Part shown: positions 1-5,925 of the stretch, one piece after another
Layout: each line of letters starts with the position of its first letter
Position numbering within the stretch: position 1 is the first letter of the stretch
From: an uncultured beta proteobacterium
GTDB taxonomy: Bacteria; Pseudomonadota; Gammaproteobacteria; Burkholderiales; Burkholderiaceae_B
Assembly (NCBI GenBank): GCA_903929925.1
Contig: CAIYWO010000007.1
Coordinates: forward strand, 1 to 6,711
Reading direction: 5' to 3'
DNA: 6,711 nt
Program-made: the position numbers and the translations under genes
Notes under the pieces: generated by a model
The model's input: only the letters and a program-made list of their open reading frames with translations
What the model was told of the DNA's origin: nothing
Databases searched by the model: none

Positions 1-324
1 CACAACATGCACTGTGGAACAAAACCAACTATTCGCAGCCTGCATCTCAGCGAGTGCGAAGGGGTCATCCAGAGGCGCTAATTTGGCTTCGGAGTACGTT
101 TGGGCCAAGTACAGAAGAAGTGCAGGCGTCTCAGTGATGACCCCGCGGTCCGTCACTAAAGCCGGCACCCTACCCTTGGGGTTCACCGCAAGGTATTCTT
201 TGGTCCTTTGCTGATTCTCACGAAAATCTAGCTTAATACCCTCGTAGTCCATGCCAATATGCTCGAGCACAATATGTGTTGCGAGTGCGCAGGTTTTAGG
301 GGCATAGTAGAAACGTGGCTTCAT
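1..324 (-). CDS. Glutathione S-transferase family protein, N-terminal part (runs off the left edge)
   Basis: The first 108 codons are visible, starting at the ATG at 324 and open to base 1, with no stop inside the window. The protein shows the thioredoxin-like N-terminal GST domain. It begins MKPRFYYAPKTCALATHIVL, where Cys12 aligns with the conserved Cys of beta-class GSTs. NPKGRVPAL (residues 48-56) carries the cis-proline that contacts glutathione, and T64-E65-T66 sits where GSTs bind the gamma-glutamyl group. The helical C-terminal domain begins near residue 88 and is mostly outside the window. GSTs conjugate glutathione to electrophiles or catalyse glutathione-dependent isomerisation, dehalogenation or peroxide reduction in the cytosol; which applies here cannot be told. 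AAGGA (333-337) lies 8 nt before the start. The gene begins 26 bp after the NodB-fold hydrolase and is probably the last visible member of the import operon. Family assignment is firm; substrate unknown. Confidence 0.88.
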   Translation of the reverse strand, partial: MKPRFYYAPKTCALATHIVLEHIGMDYEGIKLDFRENQQRTKEYLAVNPKGRVPALVTDRGVITETPALLLYLAQTYSEAKLAPLDDPFALAEMQAANSWFCSTVHVV

Positions 325-350
325 GGTGATCATCCTTTTGTTGTATTGCG

Positions 351-992
351 CTAGTTGGTTGTTAAGATTGCATCAACTGGATGCCGCAGGACGCCGCACT
401 CGATTGGGACACAAGCCGCAGGAAAATCTTGCTCGAACGTGAACCCCTCGTCTTTTGCTTGACGAATAAACGTGTCCAGCCTGTCCATCGCACCAGTCGG
501 AAGGTCATGAAGAACCATTAAGGTTTCATTTTGCTGTCTGCAGAGTTGCATCGCGCGATCGACCCAGTTTCTGGGATACGCCCAATCCTGAGGGATCGCA
601 TTCCAAAGTACACAAGTAAACTTTTCCGCTAGCAACACCTCTAGCGCCTCGGTATTTAACAGGCGCTTGTCTAAGTTGCCGCCACCACCAAAAGGGCGAA
701 AGAACTTTCTTGAATGCGCCAAATCATCAATTAATGCAGCGGTGCGCAAAATTTCAGAACGAGAGAAAGATACCTCGGACGCCATTCCAAGCGGAACAAT
801 ATGATTGAACGTATGGTTCCCAACCCAATGTCCTTCCGCGTGCGCACGAACGGTTGCCGCACGTCGATCTCGCAACTTATCGCCCAACACAAAAAATGTT
901 GATTGGATTGAATGCTGCGACAAAACATCTAGCACTTGAGGTGTCACAACGGGGTCTGGACCATTATCAAACGTCAACGTGATCGTTTTCAT
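351..992 (-). CDS. Cytoplasmic NodB-fold (polysaccharide deacetylase family) hydrolase with TFDN variant motif
   Basis: This 213-residue protein is a nearly bare NodB homology domain. Family motifs in order are TFDNGPDP (7-14), GNHTFNH (58-64, with His60 and His64 in the metal-ligand positions), FFRPFGGGG (97-105), the W130/D136-W137 region, and VLHD (160-163). In canonical members motif 1 is TFDDGP, where the first Asp is the catalytic base and the second binds the metal. Here D9 is kept and the metal-binding position is N10. There is no signal peptide or membrane segment, unlike enzymes acting on peptidoglycan or chitin, so a cytosolic small-molecule role is inferred. The superfamily includes cytosolic amide-ring hydrolases such as PuuE-type allantoinase and cyclic imidases. 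GGAG (999-1002) sits 6 nt before the ATG at 992. It lies 42 bp after permease B and 26 bp before the GST gene, so its substrate probably enters through the neighbouring transporter. Fold is confident; reaction unknown. Confidence 0.85.
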   Translation of the reverse strand: MKTITLTFDNGPDPVVTPQVLDVLSQHSIQSTFFVLGDKLRDRRAATVRAHAEGHWVGNHTFNHIVPLGMASEVSFSRSEILRTAALIDDLAHSRKFFRPFGGGGNLDKRLLNTEALEVLLAEKFTCVLWNAIPQDWAYPRNWVDRAMQLCRQQNETLMVLHDLPTGAMDRLDTFIRQAKDEGFTFEQDFPAACVPIECGVLRHPVDAILTTN

Positions 993-1034
993 TTACATCT
1001 CCAACCATTTCTTTTATGACGATCGCGCCGCACA

Positions 1035-1826
1035 TCAAGCTACTGCGCTCTCAGAAGACTGTGTCGATAGTCTCCAAAATCCCGTTCTTCTCTCAAGATA
1101 GCGAATGAGTTGATCAAAAATTAGCACGACGGCCACGACGATCAAAATGCCCGCGAACACTTTCGCGCTGTCTAAAGAACCCCGATAGCGTGTAATTAAA
1201 TAGCCAACGCCTTGAGCAGATGTCAGCATTTCTGCCACGACGACACCGACAATGACTAAGGATCCACCGACGCGAAACGCAGAGAGAATGGTAGGAATGG
1301 CAGCAGGAAGCAGTACTCTAAAAATAAGCTGGCGACGGGAAGCACCCAAGCTACGTGCAATCGTAATGTAGTGCCGATCAATCGTCTTCACACCAGCTAA
1401 CGTGCCAAGAAAGCATGGAAAAAACCCATAAATACTTGCAAAGGCTACTTTAGAGTGCATACCTATACCAAACCACGCTGTAAACAGCGGATACAGGATC
1501 ACAATCGGCACCGCATACCCGCTTGACGCAAGCTGCTGCGCAATACCGACTAAAGCTCTGGATGTAGACAGCAGCAAGCCGAGACCGATACCAGCTCCAC
1601 AGGCGATCAAAATCGCTAACCCAATGGCCTGTGTGGAAAACCACAGATGTGTCAGGTATTCGCTTAGCGATCCCCACAAAGCCATCAGTGCATCACTCAA
1701 AGGGGGAAGAAATAATGTCGGTATATATCCGAATCGTGGCAGCAACTCCCAGCACAGGATCAAAATCACGACAAACAGCAAGCGAGTCGTACGCGGAGAA
1801 AACCTGTTTTGGTTAATAGAGCTCAT
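1035..1826 (-). CDS. ABC importer permease B (SsuC/TauC-like inner-membrane protein)
   Basis: This is an inner-membrane permease of the nitrate/sulfonate/taurine class (BPD_transp_1 fold). I chose the ATG at 1826 (263 residues) because GGGTGG (1834-1839) lies 7 nt upstream. A GTG at 1841 would add five residues (MGGHL) and has no visible ribosome-binding site. Counted from the ATG, hydrophobic segments lie near residues 15-30, 65-87, 100-120, 127-147, 180-205 and 225-242, about six helices as usual for the family. The EAA loop that docks on the ATPase is at about 156-175 (IARSLGASRRQLIF then RVLLPA), with the conserved Gly and the terminal LP. Length is typical (250-280). The gene follows the ATPase after 45 bp and precedes the NodB-fold hydrolase by 42 bp. 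It resembles permease A only at family level, so the two probably pair as a heterodimer. Substrate unknown. Confidence 0.88.
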   Translation of the reverse strand: MSSINQNRFSPRTTRLLFVVILILCWELLPRFGYIPTLFLPPLSDALMALWGSLSEYLTHLWFSTQAIGLAILIACGAGIGLGLLLSTSRALVGIAQQLASSGYAVPIVILYPLFTAWFGIGMHSKVAFASIYGFFPCFLGTLAGVKTIDRHYITIARSLGASRRQLIFRVLLPAAIPTILSAFRVGGSLVIVGVVVAEMLTSAQGVGYLITRYRGSLDSAKVFAGILIVVAVVLIFDQLIRYLERRTGFWRLSTQSSESAVA

Positions 1827-1871
1827 CAAGTGACCACCCACAACTCGCGACTACGGGACAAAAACATCTTT

Positions 1872-2639
1872 CTAATGTTTTATTTGATTCCAAATGCGCT
1901 CTCTCAATTGAGCAAAACGTACCGTGGACATCATTTCATATTTGCGAGGCCGCGGAAGATCAACCTCAATTCGATCAATTATTTTTCCTGGTCGCGCAGA
2001 CATCACGATGATCTCATCGGCCAGATAGGCTGCCTCTGTCAGGCTATGCGTCACAAACACCACCGTCTTTTTAGTCTTCTCCCAAATGGATAACAGTTCA
2101 TCTCCCATCGTGATGCGTGTTTGCTCATCAAGGGCGGCAAAAGGCTCATCCATCATCAGTAGTGGGGGATCTTGGACAAGACCCCTCGCAATCGAAACAC
2201 GCTGCTTCATTCCCCCAGAAAGCTCATGTGGATAGCGATCTTCGAATCCCTGCAGACCAACAAGCGACAACAGTTCTTGCGCTCTTTCCTTTCGAACTTT
2301 TTTGGGAATGTGCTTTAACGAAAGCGGGAATTCAACATTTTCTAGCGCTGTCAGCCACGGATAGAGGCTCGCCTCCTGGAACACGACGCCCGCGATATCC
2401 GGATTAGGCGAAGTCATGGAATGTCCACTACACAATATCGTTCCCTGGCTCGGCGTAAGCAAACCTGCCATCATCATTAGCAAAGAAGATTTCCCACATC
2501 CACTCGGCCCAACGATCACGATAAAGCGACCTGCCTGGATCTCTATATTGATATCAACGAGTGCTGGAACCAGCCCATCGCGAGACTGATAGGTGTGGCT
2601 TAGATTCGAAATCCGAACCATTGGATCAGTACTTTGCAT
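1872..2639 (-). CDS. ABC importer ATP-binding subunit (SsuB/TauB-like)
   Basis: This 255-residue nucleotide-binding subunit powers the importer and binds the cytoplasmic EAA loops of the permeases. All core motifs are intact: Walker A GPSGCGKSS (44-52), Q-loop VFQEASLYPW (86-95, Gln88), signature LSGGMKQR (140-147), Walker B LLMMDEP (160-166), D-loop ALDE (169-172) and H-loop His198 in VFVTHS. The LSGGMKQR signature, the VTHSLTEAAYLADEI stretch and the PGKI segment near 217-220 are typical of the nitrate/sulfonate/taurine ATPase group. No extra C-terminal regulatory domain is present. The ATG at 2639 lies 3 bp after the stop of permease A, with only a weak ribosome-binding site, so translational coupling is likely. 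The single ATPase gene must supply both nucleotide-binding sites of the complex. A specific name such as ssuB or tauB is not justified because no sulfonate enzymes are nearby. Confidence 0.95.
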   Translation of the reverse strand: MQSTDPMVRISNLSHTYQSRDGLVPALVDINIEIQAGRFIVIVGPSGCGKSSLLMMMAGLLTPSQGTILCSGHSMTSPNPDIAGVVFQEASLYPWLTALENVEFPLSLKHIPKKVRKERAQELLSLVGLQGFEDRYPHELSGGMKQRVSIARGLVQDPPLLMMDEPFAALDEQTRITMGDELLSIWEKTKKTVVFVTHSLTEAAYLADEIIVMSARPGKIIDRIEVDLPRPRKYEMMSTVRFAQLRERIWNQIKH

Positions 2640-2642
2640 TAT

Positions 2643-3431
2643 TTATTCGCGCCAGTGTTCAAACTTCATTTCAAACCATTGAATGGTTTCATTAAAAAGA
2701 ATCGTAGCTACAGAAATAATTAGAATTCCAGCCCCAAGTTCTTTGAGCATGAAGTTCTCGCCCCAGTTGGCAATCATCTGACCAAGACCTACCTTCGACG
2801 CATACATTTCAGCCAAAATAATTCCGGTCACATTAAAGATCATCCCCAATCGAACTGCCTCAAGCAAGATAGGCGCCATCGACGGTAGGTACACACGCGT
2901 AGCAATCTGCAGGCGACTCGCACCGAACGCACGCGCCACTTTCAAATGATCCGACTTAACTGAATCAATCGCGGCAAAGGTACAAATTAAAATAATAAAG
3001 ATGGTTGAGAAAATACCGAAAGCAACCTTTTGGAACAAACCAATTCCAAATGCCAAGATAAACATCGGCAAGAAAACAGTTTTGGGTATTGAAAAGACCA
3101 AGTAGATGATGGGCTTGAGCACTTGCCCCCAGTAACGGCTCTCGGCAATCAAAATGCCAATCGTCACACCAGCAGGGACTGCAATAACAAAACCTAGTGC
3201 AAGATGCTCAAGTGTCGCGTAGAGATGCTTGTGAAAAGTAGCACTTAACAAAATTTTTTCAGCAGCGCTCAGGACTCCAGGGATGCTTGGGACCAAATCG
3301 GGATTTACCCACTGGTTCGCTAGTAGTGAGTGCCAAAAGAACAAGAAAATTGCTCCAGAGATCGACCAAATCACTAAACTGCGAAATATAGATTTAATCA
3401 TCTCTGGAGTGCCGACGTCATATTCAAACAA
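2643..3431 (-). CDS. ABC importer permease A (SsuC/TauC-like inner-membrane protein)
   Basis: This is the second inner-membrane permease of the same importer, directly downstream of the binding-protein gene. The full open frame begins with TTG at 3431 (262 residues). An ATG at 3401 gives 252 residues beginning MIKSIFRSLVIW, a more usual permease N-terminus. Neither start has a well-placed ribosome-binding site, so the start is unresolved. Counted from the TTG, hydrophobic segments lie near 15-34, 72-96, 107-130, 135-155, 187-208 and 232-248. The EAA loop is at about 165-184 (VARAFGASRLQIATRVYLPS), with the expected Gly and LP. The stop is 3 bp before the ATPase start. Most SsuABC-type systems use one permease gene twice; here this one and permease B differ in sequence, which points to a heterodimeric channel. 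Family assignment is firm; substrate unknown. Confidence 0.88.
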   Translation of the reverse strand: MFEYDVGTPEMIKSIFRSLVIWSISGAIFLFFWHSLLANQWVNPDLVPSIPGVLSAAEKILLSATFHKHLYATLEHLALGFVIAVPAGVTIGILIAESRYWGQVLKPIIYLVFSIPKTVFLPMFILAFGIGLFQKVAFGIFSTIFIILICTFAAIDSVKSDHLKVARAFGASRLQIATRVYLPSMAPILLEAVRLGMIFNVTGIILAEMYASKVGLGQMIANWGENFMLKELGAGILIISVATILFNETIQWFEMKFEHWRE

Positions 3432-3461
3432 ACTCTAGATCAGGGCTTTTATCCTCATCCC

Positions 3462-4463
3462 TTAGCCAATTGGGACGAATTTATCAGTTGTGATTTCAGC
3501 TTGCGGCGCTAAGTCCTTAAAGCCACCGATCACTGCAAGCTCCATGGCAAGCTTGACCTGCTCAGCCGTGAACACTCCATTTTTGGAGAGTCGCATGTAG
3601 GTCTCTTCAAACTCTTCTTTGGCCACAGCAGGTGCGATATTGTTCACATCTGCGACTATTTTTATCGCTCTGTCCGGATTATCTTGCATAAACCTAACAG
3701 AACCATAGATCGCAGCTAGGCTCGCCTTCAATGTCTCAGCCCGGGACTCGATGAACTTATCCGTCGTCACCCAACCCGTTGCCAGGTGCGAGGGGATCGC
3801 CGTGGAGTAATCCATCAACGACTTAGCTTGTTTGTTCTGCAATACCTGAAAACTCAGCGGAGGATATACAACAGCCGCATCGACGTTTCCAGAAAGTAGG
3901 TTAGGTACTAAACCGCCGCCACCCAAAGGTACGCTCGTAAACTCAATCTTCTGATTCGCTTTCGTCCAAAGCGCTAGTAAATCCGATAGTGATCCCGCTG
4001 CAGTGATTCCAATTTTTTTACCAGCTAGCTCTTTGATACTCGAAATCTTTGAATCAGCACGCACCAGCAATTTCCAGCCTGTATTTGCAGTTGCAGCTAA
4101 GGACACCATACGAAAAGGGACGCCTTTTTTCCTAGCGGTTCCTACTTGAGAAATCAGTCCAGGAATCATGTCGGCTGCACCGGCTGCCAACGCTTCAACG
4201 GCCTCTCCGCCACTGCGGTATACAGTAAGCTCTGCAGCCAATCCCATTTTCTTAAATAGTCCCTGCGCTTCAGCGGTCTCACAAATCACACTTGGCCACC
4301 ACGTCTTCGTAGCAAGTCCTATACGCACTTTTTGATTCGCGAACGCTAGACTTGGAATGGCAGACATTGCCGCCAAGCTCGACAGAGTCAAAATAGTTTT
4401 TCGCTTCTCAGTAGACTGAATCAGGTTAGAGAATGCTCGAGATACATCTTCGTTCTTCGACAT
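3462..4463 (-). CDS. ABC importer periplasmic substrate-binding protein (SsuA/NMT1/THI5-like)
   Basis: This 333-residue periplasmic binding protein captures the ligand and delivers it to the permeases. It has an unusually long polar n-region (1-22, ending EKRK), a hydrophobic core (about 23-37) and a probable signal peptidase I site SLAFA|NQ after residue 42. There is no lipobox Cys. The mature part begins KVRIGLATKTWWPS and follows the SsuA/NMT1 pattern: first lobe to about 130, hinge and second lobe with IKELAGKKIGI (143-153), the turn GSLSDLLALW (157-166), glycine-rich LGGGGLVPNLLSGNVDAAVV (180-199), then return to the first lobe. Members bind nitrate, sulfonates, taurine, aromatic acids, riboflavin or pyrimidine precursors of thiamine; the ligand cannot be inferred. 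A perfect AAGGAG (4471-4476) lies 7 nt before the ATG. It is the first gene of the operon, the usual place for the protein needed in largest amount. Confidence 0.92.
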   Translation of the reverse strand: MSKNEDVSRAFSNLIQSTEKRKTILTLSSLAAMSAIPSLAFANQKVRIGLATKTWWPSVICETAEAQGLFKKMGLAAELTVYRSGGEAVEALAAGAADMIPGLISQVGTARKKGVPFRMVSLAATANTGWKLLVRADSKISSIKELAGKKIGITAAGSLSDLLALWTKANQKIEFTSVPLGGGGLVPNLLSGNVDAAVVYPPLSFQVLQNKQAKSLMDYSTAIPSHLATGWVTTDKFIESRAETLKASLAAIYGSVRFMQDNPDRAIKIVADVNNIAPAVAKEEFEETYMRLSKNGVFTAEQVKLAMELAVIGGFKDLAPQAEITTDKFVPIG

Positions 4464-4470
4464 GTTAAGT

Positions 4471-4476
4471 CTCCTT
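4471..4476 (-). promoter_or_regulatory. Strong ribosome-binding site of the binding-protein gene
   Basis: AAGGAG on the minus strand lies 7 nt before the ATG at 4463. It is the best Shine-Dalgarno match in the window. It settles the start of the binding protein despite its unusually long signal-peptide n-region, and fits high expression of the first operon product. Confidence 0.8.
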
Positions 4477-4504
4477 TAGAATTTATTATGTATTGTTTTT
4501 TTTG

Positions 4505-4533
4505 ATCCTAAACGAGTTACGAACAGATCACAA
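4505..4533 (-). promoter_or_regulatory. Candidate sigma70-type promoter for the ABC import operon
   Basis: On the minus strand, TTGTGA (plus-strand 4528-4533) and TAGGAT (4505-4510) are separated by exactly 17 bp. Each matches four of six bases of the -35 and -10 consensus. Transcription would begin near 4498 and give a leader of about 35 nt that contains an A-rich run and the strong AAGGAG ribosome-binding site. The match is modest and the call rests on position as much as on sequence. An A+T-rich stretch nearer the gene could also supply a -10 element. Confidence 0.3.
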
Positions 4534-4549
4534 GCACAATAATCAAGCT

Positions 4550-4581
4550 AAGTCTTACTAAGAAACCCAGAAGTCTTATTA
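4550..4581. repeat. Direct repeat AAGTCTTAYTA, two copies 21 bp apart, possible operator
   Basis: AAGTCTTACTA (4550-4560) and AAGTCTTATTA (4571-4581) match at 10 of 11 positions. Their starts are 21 bp apart, two turns of B-DNA, so both copies face the same side of the helix. The first copy also forms part of a perfect 5-1-5 inverted repeat, TCTTA-C-TAAGA (4553-4563). The pair lies between the two divergent genes, upstream of the candidate import-operon promoter. A binding site for a dimeric or tandem regulator is the inferred role. No regulator gene is present in the window. Confidence 0.45.
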
Positions 4582-4595
4582 TTGCGCTGCGCAAT
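4581..4595. promoter_or_regulatory. Perfect palindrome ATTGCGC-T-GCGCAAT upstream of the exporter gene
   Basis: This is a 7-1-7 perfect inverted repeat, 26 bp before the ATG of the MFS gene and partly overlapping the second copy of the direct repeat. Its centre (4588) is 30 bp from the centre of the TCTTA-C-TAAGA element (4558). Perfect odd-centred symmetry of this length is typical of operators for dimeric repressors such as TetR, MarR or GntR types. Which family would bind is not inferable. Folded as RNA it would give a short hairpin of about six pairs with a 3-nt loop in the leader, without the U-run of a terminator. Confidence 0.5.
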
Positions 4596-4620
4596 CCTCC
4601 CCACCCCTTCAAGCCAAGAC

Positions 4621-5877
4621 ATGACTAGCCGCTGGACTGAGATCAAACAAGCAAGCGCCCTGCGTCATCCAGGCTTTCGTATGCTCTGGACGGCTACCCT
4701 GCTTTCGTCAACGGCCCGTTGGGCGGACCTTGTCGTGGTGGGTTGGCTAACGCTAGAACTAACTAACTCTGCATTGATGGTGGGCATTGTGTCGGGTTGC
4801 AAGATGGCCGGCTATTTATTTGCTCCGCTCATGGGTGTGGCAGCAGACCGGCTGAATCGCTACAAACTTTTAATTCTTGCGTCGGTCGTAAGCGGCGCGA
4901 TTGCGATGACGATGTTGGGACTGCTTCTGACAGATCACATGGCAATTGGCTATCTTATTGCGCTGTCCTTAGTCAGTAGTTTGACCTGGGCGCTTGATCA
5001 CCCCACACGGCAAGCCTTTATTCCAGATCTAGTTGGGCAGAAGAACCTCACAAACGCAGTTGCTCTGAATGCCGTCGCGACTGAGACGACAGTCATCATC
5101 GGCCCGGCACTTGGCGGCTTACTGATCCCAAGCTTCGGCATCAGCGGAGCGTACACACTGATTGCAGTGATTTACATCTTCGATCTATTCGCTTTATTGC
5201 GACTAAAGAAAGAGGCGCCTACCCAAGCTATTACATCAAACGCGACGACAGCAGAGAGCAAGGTGAGCTCTATCTCGCCTCTCACAAGCTTGCTTGATGG
5301 CTTTAAATACGCGTGGGGCAATCAGGCAGTATTTATGTTGTTGCTCATCGCTTTCATGCTGAATTTCTTTGTGGCACCGTACCGCTATTCTTTTTTACCC
5401 TTGCTCGCCCGCTATGTGCTCGACACGGGACCAACGGGGTATGGCATGCTGACTTCAATGGCGGGGGTGGGAGCTTTAGTCGCCGGGCTATGGGTTGTCT
5501 CGTTGGGGAGCTATAGTCGCCGAGGGCAATTAGTGATCTTGGGTGGCCTGTTGTGGCCGATTGCTATTTTTCTATTGTCTCTCTCTAGCTGGTTTTATCT
5601 TTCTTTAGTGATTGTCTTTGTAGCGGGCATCGCCCAAGCAATTAGCTGGACGCTGATCGCCACCCTCATCCTAAGCAATACCGAAGCCTCGATGCGCGGG
5701 CGCATCATGGGCTTGCGCACAGGGGTCGTCATCAGCCTGCCCTTCGGAAACTTTCTGGCCGGTGCAATCGCAGAGAACTTCGGGGTCGCAACCGCCATGG
5801 CTGGCTATGCCTGCTGCGCACTCCTTTTAATGATCCTGATCATTAGGCGCGCGCCCATCCTGCGCCAACTAAAGTGA
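4621..5877 (+). CDS. MFS efflux transporter, MFS_3 / EntS-like (12 helices)
   Basis: This 418-residue inner-membrane protein is of the MFS_3 group, which contains the enterobactin exporter EntS and many putative drug or metabolite exporters driven by the proton gradient. About twelve hydrophobic segments are visible, six on each side of a polar cytoplasmic loop near residues 195-232. Motif A, GVAADRLNRYKL (72-83), follows helix 2. The DHPTRQAFIPDLV stretch (126-138), IGPALGG (160-166) and the second-half RGRIMGLRTG (359-368) are family hallmarks. I chose the ATG at 4621. The frame stays open back to a TTG at 4582, but that lies inside the palindrome and would add 13 residues unlike the family N-terminus. 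No clear ribosome-binding site precedes either start. It is divergent from the import operon and 48 bp ahead of the oxidoreductase gene. Substrate unknown. Confidence 0.88.
   Translation: MTSRWTEIKQASALRHPGFRMLWTATLLSSTARWADLVVVGWLTLELTNSALMVGIVSGCKMAGYLFAPLMGVAADRLNRYKLLILASVVSGAIAMTMLGLLLTDHMAIGYLIALSLVSSLTWALDHPTRQAFIPDLVGQKNLTNAVALNAVATETTVIIGPALGGLLIPSFGISGAYTLIAVIYIFDLFALLRLKKEAPTQAITSNATTAESKVSSISPLTSLLDGFKYAWGNQAVFMLLLIAFMLNFFVAPYRYSFLPLLARYVLDTGPTGYGMLTSMAGVGALVAGLWVVSLGSYSRRGQLVILGGLLWPIAIFLLSLSSWFYLSLVIVFVAGIAQAISWTLIATLILSNTEASMRGRIMGLRTGVVISLPFGNFLAGAIAENFGVATAMAGYACCALLLMILIIRRAPILRQLK
5828..5855. repeat. Two abutting palindromes in the end of the exporter gene
   Basis: TAATGATC-CT-GATCATTA (5828-5845, perfect 8-2-8) is followed without a gap by GGCGCGCGCC (5846-5855, perfect 10-bp palindrome). 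Both lie inside codons for the last transmembrane helix and basic tail (LLMILIIRRAP), so coding constraint may explain them. As RNA the first could form a stem of seven A+U-rich pairs with a 4-nt loop. No U-run follows, so it is not a convincing terminator. Confidence 0.35.
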
Positions 5878-5909
5878 TTCTAGTTGTATGCTGTTCCCCA
5901 ATCAAAACA

Positions 5910-5921
5910 CTTGAGGTCAAG
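5910..5921 (+). promoter_or_regulatory. Ribosome-binding site of the oxidoreductase gene within a short inverted repeat
   Basis: GAGG (5913-5916) lies 9 nt before the ATG at 5926 and supports that start. It is enclosed by CTTGA-GG-TCAAG, a 5-2-5 inverted repeat. As RNA this would be a weak hairpin of about four pairs, so any effect on translation is speculative. Confidence 0.45.
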
Positions 5922-5925
5922 AAAC

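Noticed and set aside
993..1034. Possible terminator or promoter separating the ABC genes from the hydrolase
   Set aside because: No G+C hairpin with a T-run and no promoter-like pair is visible in this 42-bp gap; only the ribosome-binding site of the hydrolase is seen.
1809..2093. 94-codon plus-strand open frame across the end of the ABC ATPase gene
   Set aside because: It lies antisense to the ATPase, whose motifs are all intact. Its product shows no recognisable family or domain and it has no ribosome-binding site.
3462..4463. Naming the transporter as sulfonate (ssu), taurine (tau) or nitrate (nrt)
   Set aside because: The subunits are of that class, but no partner enzyme for those substrates is present and the ligand residues cannot be assigned by eye.
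4464..4581. Possible riboswitch (for example thiamine or riboflavin) ahead of the ABC operon
   Set aside because: The leader is short and A+T-rich, and I could not find the conserved core segments of TPP or FMN riboswitches, so transporter class alone is not enough.
5878..5925. Independent promoter or terminator between the MFS and oxidoreductase genes
   Set aside because: The 48-bp gap shows no convincing -35/-10 pair and no hairpin followed by a T-run; co-transcription is the simpler reading.
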